NCBI GenBank assembly: GCA_937898885.1
Contig: CALDKD010000025.1
Location: forward strand, 1-15,028
Source of the DNA: an uncultured Bacteroidales bacterium
Lineage (GTDB): Bacteria; Bacteroidota; Bacteroidia; Bacteroidales; Bacteroidaceae
DNA length: 15,028 nt
Direction of reading: 5' to 3'
Part shown: positions 13,583 to 15,028 of the stretch, in pieces
Layout of the letters: every line of letters starts with the position of its first letter
Numbering within the stretch: the first letter of the stretch is position 1
Made by a program: the position numbers and the translations under genes
Notes under the pieces: generated by a model
Told to the model about the DNA's origin: nothing
Databases searched by the model: none
What the model saw: the letters and a program-made list of their open reading frames with translations, nothing else

Positions 13583-14752
13583 ATGCATAGATTTTTCAAA
13601 TTCATTTTGAGTATGTTCATTTTGAACATTTTTCTATTAACGATTGATTCGTGTCGTAGTCAAATTGAAGACGGCAAATTGAACGGTTTCCAATGTAAAA
13701 CAATCAATGTCGACCTTCTTTCAAACGATTATGTTGATTGCGATAGCCTTTTTGATGTTGTGCGTTTCATTAAGTTAGAAACAGATAACAAATGTTTTAT
13801 TGGGAAAATAGATAAACTTATTGTTACAGATAACGAATTTGTTGTTGTTGATAAGCAAATATCAAAAAAGGTATATGTTTTTAATATGGATGGTTCTTTC
13901 AGGCTTTCACTATCAAACAATGGTCGAGGCCCACAAGAGTATTTAGGAATTTCGGATGTATTCTTGATGAATAATGATTCGGAAGTGGGAATCCTTGATA
14001 ATGAAAATGGCAAAATAATGTGTTTTGATTTTTATGGACATTATTTGAATGCCATAAAAAATGTTCCTTGGTATACTTCAATTGAGACCATAGATACTTG
14101 CACCTTCGTAGGATATGATTTTTATAATGTTTTGGAGGATAAAAGGTCTTTTGTTGTACAAGACTACCAGAGTAATATTGATTATGTCTTTGGAAGTAAC
14201 TGTTATTCTTCGAATTTTTCTTACGGAAGAGAAAAGAATTTGTACAAGAGCAGTGAAGGAATTATGGGCTCACTAAATTTTGAAAATACAATATATAAGT
14301 TTACCAAAGATTCTGTAATGGCATGTTATAAAATACTTACAAATCCTCCAATCTTAGATGATTGTAATATTAAGACTGATAAGTCGTTTGTCGAGCGTAG
14401 AGATAAAATGGGTTTTTTCAATGGGCGTTTTATCAATTCTGAAGATGTAATTCTATTCTCATTATCAACACCTCAATCAATAGATTTAAATTGTATTTAC
14501 CTTAAAGATAAATGTAAAACAATGAAAATCAATAATGCGACACGTGATCCCAAATTTGCGTTATGGTCATTCCCTGTGGAATGTTCAGATAATGGTTTCT
14601 TTTATCATATTATTTCCGCATCACGTGCTTGTGGACTCAAAGATTTTCTTTACATGGAAGATTTGAATGATGCACTCTTGGATTCTTTGTATTTTGGATT
14701 GACGGCTGACTCAAATCCTATAATTATGGTTACAAAATATGATAATGAATAA
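13583..14752 (+). CDS. 6-bladed beta-propeller lipoprotein
   Basis: The protein has 389 residues from the ATG at 13583; an in-frame GTG two codons earlier is the alternative. The signal peptide ends I-D-S-C, candidate lipid Cys24, with Asp at -2 being unusual. The mature part has the blade pattern of the Bacteroidetes 6-bladed propeller family: V-V-R-F-I-K-L-E-T, I-G-K-I-D-K-L-I-V, a K-K-V-Y-V-F-N-M-D-G-S-F strand pair, N-G-R-G-P-Q-E-Y, then I-L-D-N-E-N-G-K-I. Such proteins sit in the cell envelope beside NVEALT genes and are thought to bind proteins or peptides; the ligand is unknown. The start lies 73 bp from the transposon remnant, which may have separated this gene from an older promoter. 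Its stop overlaps the next start by 8 bp. Confidence 0.82.
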   Translation: MHRFFKFILSMFILNIFLLTIDSCRSQIEDGKLNGFQCKTINVDLLSNDYVDCDSLFDVVRFIKLETDNKCFIGKIDKLIVTDNEFVVVDKQISKKVYVFNMDGSFRLSLSNNGRGPQEYLGISDVFLMNNDSEVGILDNENGKIMCFDFYGHYLNAIKNVPWYTSIETIDTCTFVGYDFYNVLEDKRSFVVQDYQSNIDYVFGSNCYSSNFSYGREKNLYKSSEGIMGSLNFENTIYKFTKDSVMACYKILTNPPILDDCNIKTDKSFVERRDKMGFFNGRFINSEDVILFSLSTPQSIDLNCIYLKDKCKTMKINNATRDPKFALWSFPVECSDNGFFYHIISASRACGLKDFLYMEDLNDALLDSLYFGLTADSNPIIMVTKYDNE

Positions 14753-15028
14753 TTCCACGAAATTATTAAACATAGCGTTAATCATCTTACTATCTTCTAA
14801 TATATTTTTGTTGTGCATGTTGTTTCGGCATAATAGATTAGAGCCTTTAGACTTATTTGATTCCACGGATTATGAATCCACTAATTACGTCACTTCGTAT
14901 CTTGATATATTGGAAAATGATGGTTTAAGCATGGATATAAAGATGATTGATGTTTTCAATGATTCAGTCATTACAACTAGGGATTTATTTATGAGAAATG
15001 ATTCTATATTGTATTTAGTATGTAGAAT
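14745..15028 (+). CDS. Anchored envelope protein, N-terminal part (3' end outside window)
   Basis: From the ATG at 14745 the frame is open to the right edge (94 full codons). It overlaps the propeller stop by 8 bp, so the two are coupled. After a short polar start there is one hydrophobic helix (about residues 7-27, L-L-N-I-A-L-I-I-L-L to F-L-L-C-M-L-F), then R-H-N-R and an acidic periplasmic region. The region T-R-D-L-F-M-R-N-D-S-I-L-Y-L-V at the edge resembles the segment just before a C-x-x-C in redoxin-like proteins that follow 6-bladed propeller genes in Bacteroidetes. The cysteines themselves would be outside the window, so this is tentative. Confidence 0.75.
   Translation, partial: MNNSTKLLNIALIILLSSNIFLLCMLFRHNRLEPLDLFDSTDYESTNYVTSYLDILENDGLSMDIKMIDVFNDSVITTRDLFMRNDSILYLVCR

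Noticed and set aside
1..15028. CRISPR arrays, tRNA, rRNA or replication origin
   Set aside because: I saw no regularly spaced repeats and no tRNA- or rRNA-like stretches; the only direct repeat of note is the two-copy 12-mer at 12805 and 12895.

Overview
The window reads as Bacteroidales DNA (Bacteroides, Phocaeicola or Prevotella type). Three things point there: TAnnTTTG promoter boxes, A-rich leaders with few Shine-Dalgarno sequences, and Bacteroidetes-specific families (DUF3244-like, NVEALT, 6-bladed propeller lipoproteins, and a membrane-tethered TPR/HTH regulator). Base composition is mosaic by eye: the left 5.7 kb and right 3 kb are AT-rich, while the middle (about 8.6-11.3 kb) is clearly richer in G+C.

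Region 1 (1-5.7 kb) looks like a defence island. The left edge holds the C-terminal part of an AbiEii-family nucleotidyltransferase toxin (+). A 238-residue four-helix membrane protein (+) follows after 36 bp. Converging on it is a minus-strand pair: a ComEC/Rec2-like metallo-beta-lactamase protein, then a 739-residue fusion of E2-like, E1/ThiF-like and JAB/JAMM domains, i.e. a ubiquitin-like conjugation and deconjugation machine on one chain. Upstream on the same strand is an AbiEi/DUF6088 antitoxin. A perfect 9-bp inverted repeat sits on its promoter, and its partner toxin is cut down to a 38-codon stub that keeps the ATGA start overlap.

Region 2 (5.7-11.9 kb) starts with a gap carrying promoter-like signals, RNA-like stems and one possible 45-codon secreted peptide. 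It continues with a lipoprotein-type TPR regulator that has one membrane helix and a C-terminal LuxR-like helix-turn-helix, a DUF3244-like secreted protein, and a translationally coupled pair of paralogous transglutaminase-like lipoproteins. The first paralog has lost the catalytic Cys and His and the C-terminal domain. The second keeps them and ends in a discoidin-like domain. The regulator plausibly controls the following secreted and lipoprotein genes.

Region 3 (12.1-15.0 kb) holds an NVEALT-type exported protein with a good terminator, a 561-bp remnant of an insertion sequence with intact inverted ends and a frameshifted transposase tail, a 6-bladed beta-propeller lipoprotein, and the start of an anchored protein overlapping it by 8 bp. 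NVEALT and propeller genes commonly sit together in Bacteroidetes; here the transposon remnant separates them.

The strongest lead is the E2-E1-JAB plus metallo-beta-lactamase module. No separate ubiquitin-like protein is visible, and the flexible Gly/Ser-rich tail of the metallo-beta-lactamase protein is a candidate conjugation substrate.
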